Source of the DNA: Paraburkholderia sp041321145
Lineage (GTDB): Bacteria > Pseudomonadota > Gammaproteobacteria > Burkholderiales > Burkholderiaceae
NCBI RefSeq assembly: GCF_041321145.1
Contig: NZ_JBGGWA010000013.1
Coordinates: 119,680 to 183,679, forward strand
Direction of reading: 5' to 3'
Length of the DNA stretch: 64,000 bases
Shown here: positions 36,278 through 45,927 of the stretch, in pieces
Position numbering within the stretch: the first letter of the stretch is position 1
How the letters are laid out: every line of letters begins with the position of its first letter
The notes under the pieces: generated by a model
The model's database searches: none
Told to the model about the DNA's origin: nothing
The model's input: the letters and a program-made list of their open reading frames with translations, nothing else
Made by a program: the position numbers and the translations under genes

Positions 36278-37468
36278 ATGGATCCGGTCTCAAACCCCTA
36301 CGCTCCCGGCGCGGGTAGTCCTCCCCCTGAACTCGCAGGCCGCGGCGATGTCCGTGAGGCGGTACGAGTATGTATAGAACGCCAAAGACGTGGCAGAGCT
36401 GCAAAAAGTGTCCTGATGGTCGGTTTGCGTGGTGTCGGAAAGACCGTGCTACTCGACCAGATGCGCAGCGACGCCGAAGGAACGGGCGCCCACACTATCC
36501 GGATTGAAGCGCCGGAGAATCGCTCGCTGCCGGCCCTTCTTGCCCCTCAGTTACGTCTGGCCCTGCTTCGTCTCAACAGGATCGAAGCCGCAAGGGATAT
36601 GGCTGTGCGTGGTCTGAAAGCGCTTGCCGGATTCGCGGGCAAACTCAAATTGACATACAGGGATATCGAGGTTGGCCTCGATTACGATCCTGAGCCCGGA
36701 CTCGCAGACAACGGAGAGTTGGAAGGCGACCTGACAGCACTACTTGAACAGGTAGGGAGGACAGCCAAAGCGGCGGGCACAATACTGGTTATCTTCATCG
36801 ATGAACTTCAGTACGTGGAGGAACGGCAGATGGCTGCCTTGATCTCTGCGCTTCACCGTTGCGCGCAGGCACAACTACCCGTGACCTTGGTCGGTGCGGG
36901 GCTTCCTCAGCTTCGTGGTCGCATGGGGGAAGCCAAGTCATATGCTGAGCGACTTTTCCAGTTCCCTGAAATTGGCGCACTGGCAACACCGGACGCAGAA
37001 CGCGCCATCGTCAAGCCAGCCGGCGATGAGGGCGTACTGGTAGACGAGCCGGCAGTCGACCGGATAGTAAGCGAAACCAAGGGCTACCCGTATTTTCTGC
37101 AGGAATGGGGCAAGCACGCCTGGGACGCCGCGTCGCATAGTCCGATCACGGAAGACGACGTTATTAACGCGTCACGGGAGGCCGTTGCGGCTCTTGACGA
37201 GAGTTTCTTTCGTGTCCGTTTTGACCGGCTGACTCCTGCTGAGAAAAAGTATCTGCGCGGAATGGCCGAACTCGGCCCCGGGCCACATCGATCCGGTGAT
37301 ATCGCAGACCAGTTCGGCCGCCCTGTGCAGTCATTCGGGCCAATCAGAAGTAATCTGATTCTCAAAGGGATGATCTGGAGTCCAACGCACGGAGACACGG
37401 CATTTACCGTTCCCCTATTCGATGAGTTCATGAAGCGCATAATGCCAGGCGAAGATTGGAGGCAATAA
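36278..37468 (+). CDS. AAA/STAND-type ATPase, ORC/Cdc6-like
   Basis: 396 residues. Walker A GLRGVGKT at 49-56; Walker B ILVIFIDELQ (DE at 175-176); sensor-like LPVTLVGAGLPQL; then a lid region (SETKGYPYFLQEWGKHAWD) and a C-terminal winged-helix-like part (LTPAEKKYLRGMAELGPGPH, SGDIADQFGR, NLILKGMIWSP). This is the architecture of solitary AAA_16/ORC-like ATPases common on mobile elements. No ribosome site is evident before the ATG, so the start is taken from the first ATG after the AT-rich region. It sits alone ahead of three small unknown genes inside an IS6-bracketed cassette. Its role is unknown; defence or element maintenance are possible. Confidence 0.85.
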   Translation: MDPVSNPYAPGAGSPPPELAGRGDVREAVRVCIERQRRGRAAKSVLMVGLRGVGKTVLLDQMRSDAEGTGAHTIRIEAPENRSLPALLAPQLRLALLRLNRIEAARDMAVRGLKALAGFAGKLKLTYRDIEVGLDYDPEPGLADNGELEGDLTALLEQVGRTAKAAGTILVIFIDELQYVEERQMAALISALHRCAQAQLPVTLVGAGLPQLRGRMGEAKSYAERLFQFPEIGALATPDAERAIVKPAGDEGVLVDEPAVDRIVSETKGYPYFLQEWGKHAWDAASHSPITEDDVINASREAVAALDESFFRVRFDRLTPAEKKYLRGMAELGPGPHRSGDIADQFGRPVQSFGPIRSNLILKGMIWSPTHGDTAFTVPLFDEFMKRIMPGEDWRQ

Positions 37469-37657
37469 GTCACTTGCCGTCGTCGAAGGACACTGTCAGG
37501 CTGCTCGGGAGGCGGCGGTAGCCCGACGCAGCGGGATCGCCAGATGCAGCAATACATGGGGAACCATCCTGAGCAGAACCCGCTGGCATGCAGATGGGCA
37601 CTTAACGTTTGCGTGCGCGGCGGTCCTGTAGGTACTGGAGCAAGCCTGGGAGACGAT

Positions 37658-37903
37658 ATGCAGAATCCCCCTCTTTTTCATGTTCTCCTGGATCACCTTG
37701 AGGCGACCGACACACGTCCCATGGACGTGCAACGGTTCGTCGACCGCTGGCACCGCCTGAAGACGCACGAGGCATTTCCCTGCCCCGTTTGCTTTCTCGC
37801 AGGCAAAGAGCGATCGCTCGCCGCATTGCCGGCACAAGGCGATGTCGAGCCGATGAAATGCCCTTCGTGCAAAACGCAGTTCAATGTATCCATCGACGAA
37901 TGA
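37658..37903 (+). CDS. Small zinc-ribbon protein
   Basis: 81 residues from ATG 37658 (GGGAG five bases upstream). A helical first half (LFHVLLDHLEATDTRPMDV) leads to two CxxC pairs, CPVC and CPSC, 30 residues apart, probably one zinc ribbon. The stop overlaps the next start (ATGA). Function unknown. Confidence 0.7.
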   Translation: MQNPPLFHVLLDHLEATDTRPMDVQRFVDRWHRLKTHEAFPCPVCFLAGKERSLAALPAQGDVEPMKCPSCKTQFNVSIDE

Positions 37904-38256
37904 CCAACGTTGCGACTTTCGATGACGAAGCCCGCGCTGAACTGCTCTGCTACCTCGTGTGCGCCCAGCTAATCGCTCAAGCTCGCACCGGCGAATGGCT
38001 GCGTACCGATCACCTGGTTGAATCGACACGGATCTGGCTGGTCAGCAATGGAGCCGAAGCCGATTGGAAAGAACGCATCCACTTCGGAACGCTATCGGGA
38101 AGGGTCGCTCTGGAATTTGCCGAGTTACCGCGGTTCTGGCATGCGGATTCGCTGGCGAAACTGTTCACGGATGGTTGGCGCCTGGACTATCGGTCAGCAA
38201 CCGTCCGCGGGATCTACGCGGCGTGCGAGAACGAGTTGAAGGCGGATGAGGCGTAA
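37900..38256 (+). CDS. Hypothetical protein (118 aa)
   Basis: ATG 37900 overlaps the preceding TGA. The product is helical and Trp-rich (ELLCYLVCAQLIAQARTGEW, GRVALEFAELPRFWHADSLA), soluble, without a recognised domain. The tight coupling suggests it works with the zinc-ribbon protein. Confidence 0.68.
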   Translation: MTNVATFDDEARAELLCYLVCAQLIAQARTGEWLRTDHLVESTRIWLVSNGAEADWKERIHFGTLSGRVALEFAELPRFWHADSLAKLFTDGWRLDYRSATVRGIYAACENELKADEA

Positions 38257-38398
38257 GCGCCTCGCTCTCGACGCGCTACTGATCGACCGCCTTACAGCCC
38301 CAACGTCTGCGTCAGAACGTGGTGAAAGGCGCAGACCGGAAAAAGCCCTGGCTTGCCAGGCCGGGGTTCTAGGCTCAATCCATCAACGGGAGGTGGCC

Positions 38399-38599
38399 AT
38401 GACGCCAGAGGACGTGATCACGGTATTTGAGCGACTGAACATGGAAGGCCGGGCCGATATCCCGATAGACGACGCGTGTGCGGGATTCGCCGGCTGGCTG
38501 GCGACACATTGGGGGATGTTTGAGGAAGACGACCTGGCGGTGCTGACGTCAGTCGGTGCTACGTTGTGGCGCGAGGGGTTTGCGCAGAGGCAGCAATGA
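38399..38599 (+). CDS. Small hypothetical protein (66 aa)
   Basis: ATG 38399 follows GGGAGG with good spacing. Acidic helical protein (TPEDVITVFERLNMEGRADI, FAGWLATHWGMFEEDDLAVL). A longer frame from 38246 exists but lacks a ribosome site. Likely the last gene of the small operon. Confidence 0.62.
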   Translation: MTPEDVITVFERLNMEGRADIPIDDACAGFAGWLATHWGMFEEDDLAVLTSVGATLWREGFAQRQQ

Positions 38600-38605
38600 G
38601 GGTTG

Positions 38606-39296
38606 TGGTGCAAATTACGAATTACGAGCGCGAGAAAAAACGGCGTATTCACCATTGCATCATCTGTATTAGCCTGGACTTGATGTTGCGATGATCCTGC
38701 TCGATCAAATTGTTCAAATACTTCGACGATCGCAACGTCGTGTCCGCGGGCAGAAACTGGTCAGCCTTCATTTCGCGCACCGCGCGGTGAGACGCAGCGT
38801 AACCGTCCAGCGTGATTGTCTTCGGAGCGAGCCCTTGACTTGACTCCTGATCGCTTTCGCGAAGAAAGCCTTGGCCGCAGCGACGTCGCGCCTGGCGCTG
38901 AGCCGGAAGTCGACCGTCTTTCCTGCGCGGTCAACTGCACGGTAAAGATAGACCCATTTGCCACGGACTTTCACATACGTCTCGTCGACTCTCCATGAAC
39001 GCCAGCGGATTTCGCAAACCGGTCCCAGCGCTTGAGGAACTCCGGAGCGAAGCGTTTGACCCAGCGCATGATCGTAGTGTGCGCCAGCGACAGCCCGCGC
39101 TCGGCCATTATTTCAACGAGGTCTCGAAGACTAAGCTTGTAACGCAGATACCAACGCACACACAAGACGATGACTTCGCGGTCAAAGTGGCGGCCGTTGA
39201 ACAGCCTGTCGATGTCTACCAGGTTACTCATAGCCTGCTCGCGCTCGTCAAAACCCGAGCTTAACCTACCGGCTTCACCGATTTGCACCGGAGCCG
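38606..39296 (-). pseudogene. IS6-family element, internally deleted
   Basis: Minus-strand transposase starting at 39225 (MSNLVDIDRLFNGRHFDREV), shifted after KSAG near 38980, then MKVRGKWVYLYRAVDRAGKT in another frame, ending after SKYLNNLIEQDH; the C-terminal 50 or so residues are gone. The right terminal repeat (GGCTCCGGTGCAAAT on the minus strand, 39282-39296) is good, the left one (GGTTGTGGTGCAAAT) is worn. Opposite orientation to the copy at 34.8 kb. Confidence 0.8.
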
Positions 39297-39745
39297 AGTT
39301 TCTCAGGAACAAGTTCAGGAAGCGACGGGTTTCCTAGGACGCTGCCTCCGCGTGTATCCCATTCCTTCAGTGAATGCGCCGGCAAGTCCAACACCTTAGC
39401 CGGCTCGTCAGTGATCCTCTGGACGCGGCGCGTGCGTACCGAATACCGTGCGGATCGAATCCCCGGAATCGGGCATGTGATTTGCGTCTCGCAGGTGTCT
39501 AGCTGGGAGGACGCTGCCTGCATTGCCGGTGCGAACTTCGGATGCCGATGCTTGCGAAATCCTTTCACGAACAGCTTGCCGGATCTTTCAGGACTGCATG
39601 CCGTGGGGCTTTGACTGCATGACCCGATGCTCGAGCGGTACGAGTCCGGAAGATGATGCGGTGCGGATAATGTCGACGCCAGGTCCGACCGGCCGTTACC
39701 GGGGTGTCGTTTATCGCATCGTTAGCTTCAGAAAAGGATTTATCC
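39297..39745. other. Gene-free interval
   Basis: Overlapping short frames only; none has a start site or motif. The promoter of the DUF2231-like gene should lie near its right end. Confidence 0.4.
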
Positions 39746-40189
39746 ATGACTCCAACCAGCCCGAGATATCGGTCAAGATTGGCCACGGCGGTCTTCGATC
39801 TGTTCAATCCGATCCCGTACGGCCTCTTCGTCGGCACACTGATCTTCGACATCCTCTACGCGAGCACCGCCAATGTTTTCTGGGGAAAAGGGGCTGCGTG
39901 GCTCGTCACGGCGGGACTGCTTTTTGCGATCGTTCCTCGCGTGATCAATCTCTGCCATGTATGGCTCCCGTCGCGCTATACGGTAACGAGTATCGAGAAA
40001 CTCGACTTCTGGTTGAACCTGCTGGGCATCGTCGCGGCGATCGTCAACGCATTCGTTCATAGCCGCGACGCGTACGCAATGGTGCCGCAGAACGTCATTC
40101 TGTCGGTAATCACAGTGACGTTGCTGAGCGTCGCGCAAATCGCGCTCGCGTTCGACAGGTTCGGTTTCAGGGAGGCGACTCGTGAATAG
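39746..40189 (+). CDS. DUF2231-like membrane protein
   Basis: 147 residues with four membrane helices (IPYGLFVGTLIFDILYAS, AAWLVTAGLLFAIVPRVINL, FWLNLLGIVAAIVNAFVHSR, NVILSVITVTLLSVAQIALA). The pattern NPIPYGLFVGTLIFDILY is that of DUF2231. AAAAGGA lies seven bases before ATG 39746. Its stop overlaps the GTG start of the sugar dehydrogenase by eight bases, so the two are coupled; a membrane anchor or electron-transfer role for the partner is possible. Confidence 0.82.
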   Translation: MTPTSPRYRSRLATAVFDLFNPIPYGLFVGTLIFDILYASTANVFWGKGAAWLVTAGLLFAIVPRVINLCHVWLPSRYTVTSIEKLDFWLNLLGIVAAIVNAFVHSRDAYAMVPQNVILSVITVTLLSVAQIALAFDRFGFREATRE

Positions 40190-41501
40190 ATCCATCTTGA
40201 GCAGCGTCGTCGTGATCGCGATCGCTGGCTCGCTCAGCGGGTGCAACGAGCGGGCCAGGTACGACGCCGAGCATCAGGCCGGAGCCAATCCGCCGTTGCC
40301 GAGTGCGCAGAGTTTTTTCACACCTCCGATGCAGGTACCGAAGCACGTCGGCTGGCAGAACGGCGAAACGCCGAAAGTGGCGGACGGCCTGAAGATCGAG
40401 AAGATCGCGTCCGGGCTCGAACATCCGCGCCAGGTCTATGTCCTCCCTGATGGCGACATCCTGGTGGCGGAATCGAACAGCCCCAACGCGGAGGCCGTCA
40501 CCACGCCGAAGCAGCTGATCGCCGGGATGATCGAGAGTCGCTCCGGAAAAAAAGCAAAAGGCGCCAATCGCATTACGTTGCTGCGAAAGCGCACTGACGG
40601 TAGCGGGAAATGGGACAGATATGTGTTCATCGATCACCTGCATTCGCCGTTCGGCATGCAGCTCGTCGGCGACACGCTCTATATTGCCGACACGGATGCG
40701 ATCCTGAAGTACCCGTACAAATCGGGCGAGACCAGCATTTCGGCGGGCGGAGTCGAACTCACCGATCTTCCGGACACGGTCAACCATCACTGGACCAAAG
40801 CGCTGCTCGCAAGTCCCGACGGCAAGAAGCTGTATGTCGGCGTCGGCTCGAACAGCAATGTCGGCGAAAATGGTCTGGACGTCGAATACCGGCGCGCAAA
40901 CGTACTGGAAGTCGATATCACGACGGGCGGCAGCCGCATCTATGCGGCCGGGATACGCAACCCGACCGGGCTGCAATGGGAACCGAAAACGGGACGGCTC
41001 TGGGCGGTCGCGAATGAACGCGACGAAATCGGCGCGGATCTCGTCCCCGACTATTTGACCTCGGTGCAGGAAGGCGGCTTCTATGGCTGGCCGTACAGCT
41101 ACTATGGCCAGCATGTCGACCGGCGTGCCCAGCCACAGCGCCCCGATCTGGTCGCAAAGGCGATCAGGCCGGACTATTCGATTGGCTCCCACGTCGCACC
41201 GCTTGGACTGCTGTTCTACACCGGCAGCAACCTGCCGGCGCAATATCGGGGCGGGGCCTTTATCGGCGAACACGGCAGTTGGGATCGTTCGCCACTGAGC
41301 GGTTACGCGGTCGCGTACGTCGCGTTCGAGAACGGTAAACCCGTCGGCACGCCGAAGCCCATCGTCACCGGCTTTACTTCCGACGACGAAAAGGAGTTGC
41401 GTGGCGCGCCGGTTGGGCTCGCCCAAGCTCAGGACGGCGCGCTCATCATCGCTGACGATGTCGGCAATACCGTCTGGCGTGTGACAAAGACGGGCGGCTA
41501 G
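40182..41501 (+). CDS. PQQ-type sugar (sorbosone) dehydrogenase, lipoprotein
   Basis: 439 residues. A lipoprotein signal ends in LSGC (Cys21). The six-bladed beta-propeller of the glucose/sorbosone dehydrogenase family follows: EHPRQVYVLPDGDILVAESN, HSPFGMQLVGDTLYIADTDA, GVGSNSNVGENG, AAGIRNPTGLQWEPKTGRLW and GEHGSWDRSP. Family members oxidise aldoses or sorbosone in the periplasm with PQQ. Starts at GTG 40182 inside the end of the DUF2231-like gene. No PQQ-synthesis genes are in the window. The substrate is unknown. Confidence 0.9.
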   Translation: MNRSILSSVVVIAIAGSLSGCNERARYDAEHQAGANPPLPSAQSFFTPPMQVPKHVGWQNGETPKVADGLKIEKIASGLEHPRQVYVLPDGDILVAESNSPNAEAVTTPKQLIAGMIESRSGKKAKGANRITLLRKRTDGSGKWDRYVFIDHLHSPFGMQLVGDTLYIADTDAILKYPYKSGETSISAGGVELTDLPDTVNHHWTKALLASPDGKKLYVGVGSNSNVGENGLDVEYRRANVLEVDITTGGSRIYAAGIRNPTGLQWEPKTGRLWAVANERDEIGADLVPDYLTSVQEGGFYGWPYSYYGQHVDRRAQPQRPDLVAKAIRPDYSIGSHVAPLGLLFYTGSNLPAQYRGGAFIGEHGSWDRSPLSGYAVAYVAFENGKPVGTPKPIVTGFTSDDEKELRGAPVGLAQAQDGALIIADDVGNTVWRVTKTGG

Positions 41502-41953
41502 GCGCAAAGCACGCCGACGTAATGATGGTGTCACGCCATGATCGTCGCGAGCCCCGGCATGTCCGGCCGTTCTCCCGGTAATGCCGGCTCAGCAGCACGC
41601 CGCGCCCACATTGACGTTTCGCGATGATCCCAACGTGCATGGTGGATGCGTAGCAGCGCAAGAGCGGAGGGGAAGCTAACATCGCGTTTGTCGTATCCCC
41701 GCACGGCAAATCCGGTCCGACAAAAGACAAAACAGCCCGACGGCCCGACTTATTGGACCTTCACCGCTACGATGTTCGGAGCGGTAGGCGGCGACGCTTG
41801 GGGTGGACTCAGGATTCGGACGCCAACGTGCGGCAGCGGTGCTGCACAATTAATCAAATCAAGGGCTTGCCATGAGGTGATTGTCGCCGGCTTAGCATCT
41901 TCAAACACGGTTCGCGCCAATCCTTACGTAGTGTCACTTTCCAGATCGCAAGC
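41502..41953. other. Gene-free interval
   Basis: No convincing gene. No T-run hairpin was found after the dehydrogenase. Confidence 0.4.
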
Positions 41954-42416
41954 GTGCAGACAAGTACGAATCCTGACGGCACCCCGGTAGCGCTGCAATG
42001 TCTGCGCAGTGAACTGCAGGCGGATATCTTCCGCGCCGGCGTCACCGACGCATCGACATCGCGACCGCTACCGGCGTTCATGCCTCCATTCAGACATGAC
42101 CTGCGCGGACCTGCATGGCTCTATCACGACGACGAATCCATCCAGACGCTGATTCAGGAAATCGAGCACCCTGGTGCGTTCGTCCTGCGGGTTGAAGAAT
42201 TGTGCTTGTCATCCAGTGCTGCTGGCGTGCGGAAACGGATTGCGACCTCGCTGGGCTGGAAATCTGCGTGTGCGCGTCGAAACCGAAAAAAAACGCGCCG
42301 GCGTCATCGTGTCGGCCGAGCCTGCCCGACGCGAACAACGTGGGCTGACCGCACGCCTCGTGCTTGATTTTGCTGGACTGCCCGAGCGTGGATCGCCGGG
42401 TGTCGGAGAGGCGTGA
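41954..42416 (+). pseudogene. Hypothetical gene, probably frameshifted
   Basis: The first frame (MQTSTNPDGTPVALQCLRSE ... FVLRVEELC) looks coding, then turns Arg-rich near 42260. The sister frame continues sensibly as LRVRVETEKKRAGVIVSAEP to a stop at 42416. A single-base shift between 42200 and 42280 would unite about 150 residues. Family not recognised. Confidence 0.42.
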
Positions 42417-42471
42417 TGCGTCACAATTGACCGGCAGCACGAATTGTTGTCGCGTGGATGGTGACACCATA

Positions 42472-42491
42472 TGTAATTCAAATGAATTACA
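42472..42491. promoter_or_regulatory. Operator of the toxin-antitoxin pair
   Basis: Perfect inverted repeat TGTAATTC-AAAT-GAATTACA, 36 bp before the antitoxin ATG. Type II antitoxins normally repress their own operon through such a site. Confidence 0.8.
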
Positions 42492-42526
42492 ATGGGAAAT
42501 CTGGACTAGACGTAGGAGTAATTGCC

Positions 42527-42835
42527 ATGGCTGCGACTGCATTGGTGCAAACACGCATCGACCCCGCGCTGAAAGAGCGCGCGGCTGCGGTACTCGACAA
42601 CATGGGGCTGACGGTCTCGGATGCTGTGCGCATCCTCCTGACACGCGTTGCCAACGAAGGTGCGTTGCCGTTCGCCTTCGCGACCGACCCGGCCGCGTAT
42701 GACACTTGGTTCCGCGCGAAGGTGCAGGAAGCATTGGACGATCCGCGCCCTGCTATCCCGGACGATGAAGTCGAGGCTCATTTCGCCAGGCGCCGCGCCG
42801 TTGCCCTTCGCAACGCCGGCGAAGGTGACGCGTGA
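42527..42835 (+). CDS. RelB/DinJ-family antitoxin
   Basis: 102 residues. The ribbon-helix-helix N-terminus (ALVQTRIDPALKERAAAVLD, NMGLTVSDAVRILLTRVANE) is typical of RelB/DinJ. The C-terminal half is the flexible toxin-binding part. ATG 42527 with GGAG nine bases upstream. Its end overlaps the toxin's GTG start by four bases. Confidence 0.9.
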   Translation: MAATALVQTRIDPALKERAAAVLDNMGLTVSDAVRILLTRVANEGALPFAFATDPAAYDTWFRAKVQEALDDPRPAIPDDEVEAHFARRRAVALRNAGEGDA

Positions 42836-43122
42836 GGCTTGAATGGTCCGCTTTCGCAATGGAGGATCGAGACGCGATTTTTGATTACATCGAAGAGGAC
42901 AGCCCACATGCGGCCGTCGTCGTGGATGACCGGATCCGTATGCAAGTCAGGCAGCTACTGCAGTTTCCCGAGACTGGCCGTCCGGGGCGCGTCGAAGGTA
43001 CTCGCGAACTGGTCATCAGCAGGACACCGTATATTGCGGCCTATCGCATTACAGGCGACACCGTGCGCATCCTGCGTGTGTTGCACTGGGCACAGCAATG
43101 GCCCGATGAAATGACGGATTAA
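42832..43122 (+). CDS. RelE/ParE-family toxin
   Basis: 96 residues: LEWSAFAMEDRDAIFDYIEE, LLQFPETGRPGRVEGTRELV, TPYIAAYRITGDTVRILRVL and a final HWAQQWP, the full RelE/ParE fold with the ParE-like HxxQ.WP ending. It is either an mRNA interferase or a gyrase poison; the ParE-like end favours the latter, but this is inference. GTG start overlaps the antitoxin. Confidence 0.9.
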   Translation: MRLEWSAFAMEDRDAIFDYIEEDSPHAAVVVDDRIRMQVRQLLQFPETGRPGRVEGTRELVISRTPYIAAYRITGDTVRILRVLHWAQQWPDEMTD

Positions 43123-43327
43123 CCGTGATCGTGGAGGGGCACGGCCAAATGCAGTGACTTTCGTTCGAAACCGATCGGACATCGTAGTTGACGATATCCA
43201 GCGCCGATACCTGCAAATATCGTCAGGTACATTCGTCCAGCCGGGGTGGTCGTGCGTTAGCCGATGGTTCGGCGAGTGATCAAACCGCTACCGTACCGCC
43301 TTGACCTTCAATTCGACAGGTTATTTA

Positions 43328-43963
43328 ATGGTCGCCATGGAGCTCAAACGGAAATTGCGCGCCTGCCGGCCGCTATCGTTCGACCAGGACAAGGTGCTCG
43401 ACACAGCGATGCGGCTGTTTCTGGCGGCACGGCTTTGAAGGCGTGTCGATGGAGCACCTGACGAGGGAAACCGGTGTCGCAGCGCCGACCGTCTATGCCG
43501 CATTCGGCACCAAGGACCAGCTGTTCATGGCTGCGCTGGATATCTACGCTGTATCTCTGGGGTCACAATGGATCTTTCTGCCCTGAACGGGGCAACGACG
43601 CTCCTCGAAGCCGTGAGCCGTCTGCTGGACGAAGCGGTGAAGGCGGCCACGGACTCAAGGCGGGAGCGCGGATGTATGGTTGCGATTGGCATGCTGGATT
43701 GTCAGCCTGACCATACGGCCCTTGCTCGTGGAATGACCACGCGTCGGAATGTCCTGATAAACGGGATTGCCATGAAGCTGCAATGCTGGACGAGCCCGGA
43801 CAGGGCTGCCGCACTTGCCCGCTATCTGAGTGCCGTTTTGCAGGGACTATCGGTTCAGGCCCGCGACGGGGCAACAATGTCTGAACTGCAACTGGTCGCT
43901 GCGCAGGTAGTAACTGGTCTTGCGGCGCAAGAGGCTTTACCCCAGATAGCTGCGACGCGCTAA
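43328..43963 (+). pseudogene. TetR-family regulator with two frameshifts
   Basis: Three frames make one TetR protein: LSFDQDKVLDTAMRLF (from ATG 43328), then WRHGFEGVSMEHLTRETGVA, APTVYAAFGTKDQLFMAALD, then ALNGATTLLEAVSRLLDEAV to the stop at 43963. The first break is at a T run near 43417, the second near 43565. Together about 205 residues, normal for the family. No divergent target gene is adjacent. Confidence 0.78.
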
Positions 43964-44127
43964 GAGCTGCTGCTTTGCGTGCGTTCTGGTGGCAACCAGT
44001 CTGCGACGGCTCCACCGCCCTCCAACAATGATTCCCGTACAAAGGAGCGCGGCTCACGCGCGCGACGTCCTGCGGAAGGCATCGTCCACGGGGTCATCAA
44101 CCCGATGGCAGCCGTCGCATGATGTTC

Positions 44128-44737
44128 TTACACTTCCCCATGCGCATCCTCTCTGGAAAGCCCCTTTTCGGTCAGAGAGGCGCGTAATCTGAGCCGCGCG
44201 CGATAGAGCAGGACGCTGCAGTGATTTGCGGTCATCTGCAATTCGGTGCAGATGTCGTCCGTGTCGAGGTCGAGGAATTCCCGCATCATGAACACCCGTC
44301 CAATATGTTCTGGCAATCGTTCGAGACATATCTCAAACGATTGCCAGAACTGCTGCTGACTCGGCGCGGTCTCGGGCGTCGGCCACGGGCGCGGCCTGGC
44401 CTCGTTCGACCAGCGGCCATTGTCCCTGAACAGCTCGCGATCGAGCAGCGCTTCGCCGTCGAGTTCGGATTCGAGTGCTGACAGGTTGACCGTGCGTTGC
44501 CTGGCGCGCAACGTATCGACGAGCTTATGGCGCAGGATGCCGAACACCCATGTCCTGTGTCCGGAATGTCCAGCGAAGCGGTCGGCTTGGGTCGACGCTG
44601 CTGCGAGTGATTCCTGGACAGCGTCTTTCGCCGCAGCCGCATCGCGCAACTGGAGCCGAGCAAAGCGCAGCAGGTCGCGCCGCAACCGGGTCAGGTAGAC
44701 CGGGATCGTCGAATGCGGCGCCGGACGTTTGTGTCAT
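44128..44737 (-). pseudogene. ECF-type RNA polymerase sigma factor, frameshifted near its start
   Basis: ATG 44737 has AGGAGA upstream and opens MTQTSGAAFDDP; one extra base in the CCC run near 44705 moves to the frame VYLTRLRRDLLRFARLQLRD, which carries the rest. Region 2 (AKDAVQESLAAASTQADRFA, RTWVFGILRHKLVDTLRARQ) and region 4 (PEHIGRVFMMREFLDLDTDD, ICTELQMTANHCSVLLYRAR) are complete. No anti-sigma gene is adjacent. A start at the internal TTG 44685 could still give a 185-residue protein. Confidence 0.75.
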
Positions 44738-45136
44738 GCGTGTCTCCTGCTGTCAGGCTGATTCAAAGAACAGGTTCTTTCTCCTGATTCCCGTAACGTC
44801 GATTTCGGGCCAACTATTGCTGGCCCGCCATCTCTCGCGAAGCATCCGGTCGCCGGCCCTGCGCCGGCGACTTTCTTGAAACAGACACGTGATGCTGACG
44901 GAAAGCGTCAGACACTCACCGTCTTCGCGCCACACCGCCATCTCAATCGACCGTCCCCCCCGAGTGGACGATTGTTCGCTTATTCCCGAAGCCCGGGCTT
45001 CGTCCGGAGAGCACCACGGGACCCCATATGGGGCAAGCGCAACGCCCGTGACGGCGGGTCGCGGACCGCCGTCGCGACGGCATTGTCAAGTTGACGGCTG
45101 CAGACTATCTGTTTGGTTCAAGCGTAGTTATCCTTA
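44738..45136. other. Gene-free interval
   Basis: Upstream region of the sigma factor and the 3' flank of an IS6 fragment. No gene seen. Confidence 0.4.
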
Positions 45137-45807
45137 TTAGATAGGTTTATGAGATGCGGCAGTGACAGTCCAACCATGCCATGTGACGAAGCGTTCCTGG
45201 AGTATGGCACGATGACATGCCGCGTTCATCTGATGTCTGGGCAGCGCGAAGTGCTGCCGGATCGGACCAAAGCATGAGAGAAACGCTTGCGTGCGACGCG
45301 CATCGCGAAAGCCGCACATGTGGCGTTCGCGCCTGCGGGTCGGTGGGTGGCTGTTCTCGGCACGGTTGTTCAAACGTGCAGCCGCCTTGACGAAAACGTG
45401 CTTCACATGACCGAGCTCAGGAATGTCAGCCTTCGCCGCCGGATAGCTGCGCAACTGGTCGGTCACGATCTTGCGCGGCACCGGGTTTGAACGCAGCACC
45501 CGCCGGAAGAAGCGCCTTGCCGCGGCCTTATCGCGCCGCTTTTGCACCAGCACATCGAGCTCAGCACCGTGCTCGTCGACTGCTCGCCACAACAGATACG
45601 GCTCGCCGCGCAGCGTCACGAACATCTCGTCCAGATGCCATATGCTGCCCGGCCTGGGCCGCGCCGCTCTGGCGCAATGGGCGAATCCAGCGCCGAATTT
45701 GTCGCACCAGCAACGGATCGTTTCGTACGTGACCACGACGCCACGCTCGAGCAACAACTCCTCGACGTCGCGCAGGCTCAGGCTGAACCGGAAGGCAGTA
45801 TGACTTT
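45137..45807 (-). pseudogene. IS6-family transposase lacking its N-terminus
   Basis: A different IS6 subgroup from the 8-kb copy: RFSLSLRDVEELLLERGVVV, YETIRCWCDKFGAGFAHCAR, IWHLDEMFVTLRGEPYLLWR, IVTDQLRSYPAAKADIPELG, NNRAENSHPPTRRRERHM. About the first 45 residues are missing; the frame upstream of RFSLSL is unrelated. The IS110 element to the right may have caused the cut. Confidence 0.75.
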
Positions 45808-45927
45808 GCGTGAGGCAAGGGCTGGCCCGCCGTGGGGAAACTGAACGCGGGTTAGCATTGCTGCCAGAGCCGCACGGGCGTGGAATGGGCGGGCCATGCC
45901 CCGGCGATTTCCTCCACGGAGGCCAGC

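Noticed and set aside
40167..41534. Open frame of 455 codons antisense to the sugar dehydrogenase
   Set aside because: The sense gene has a lipobox and complete propeller motifs; the antisense product is Arg/Asp-rich and unlike any family.
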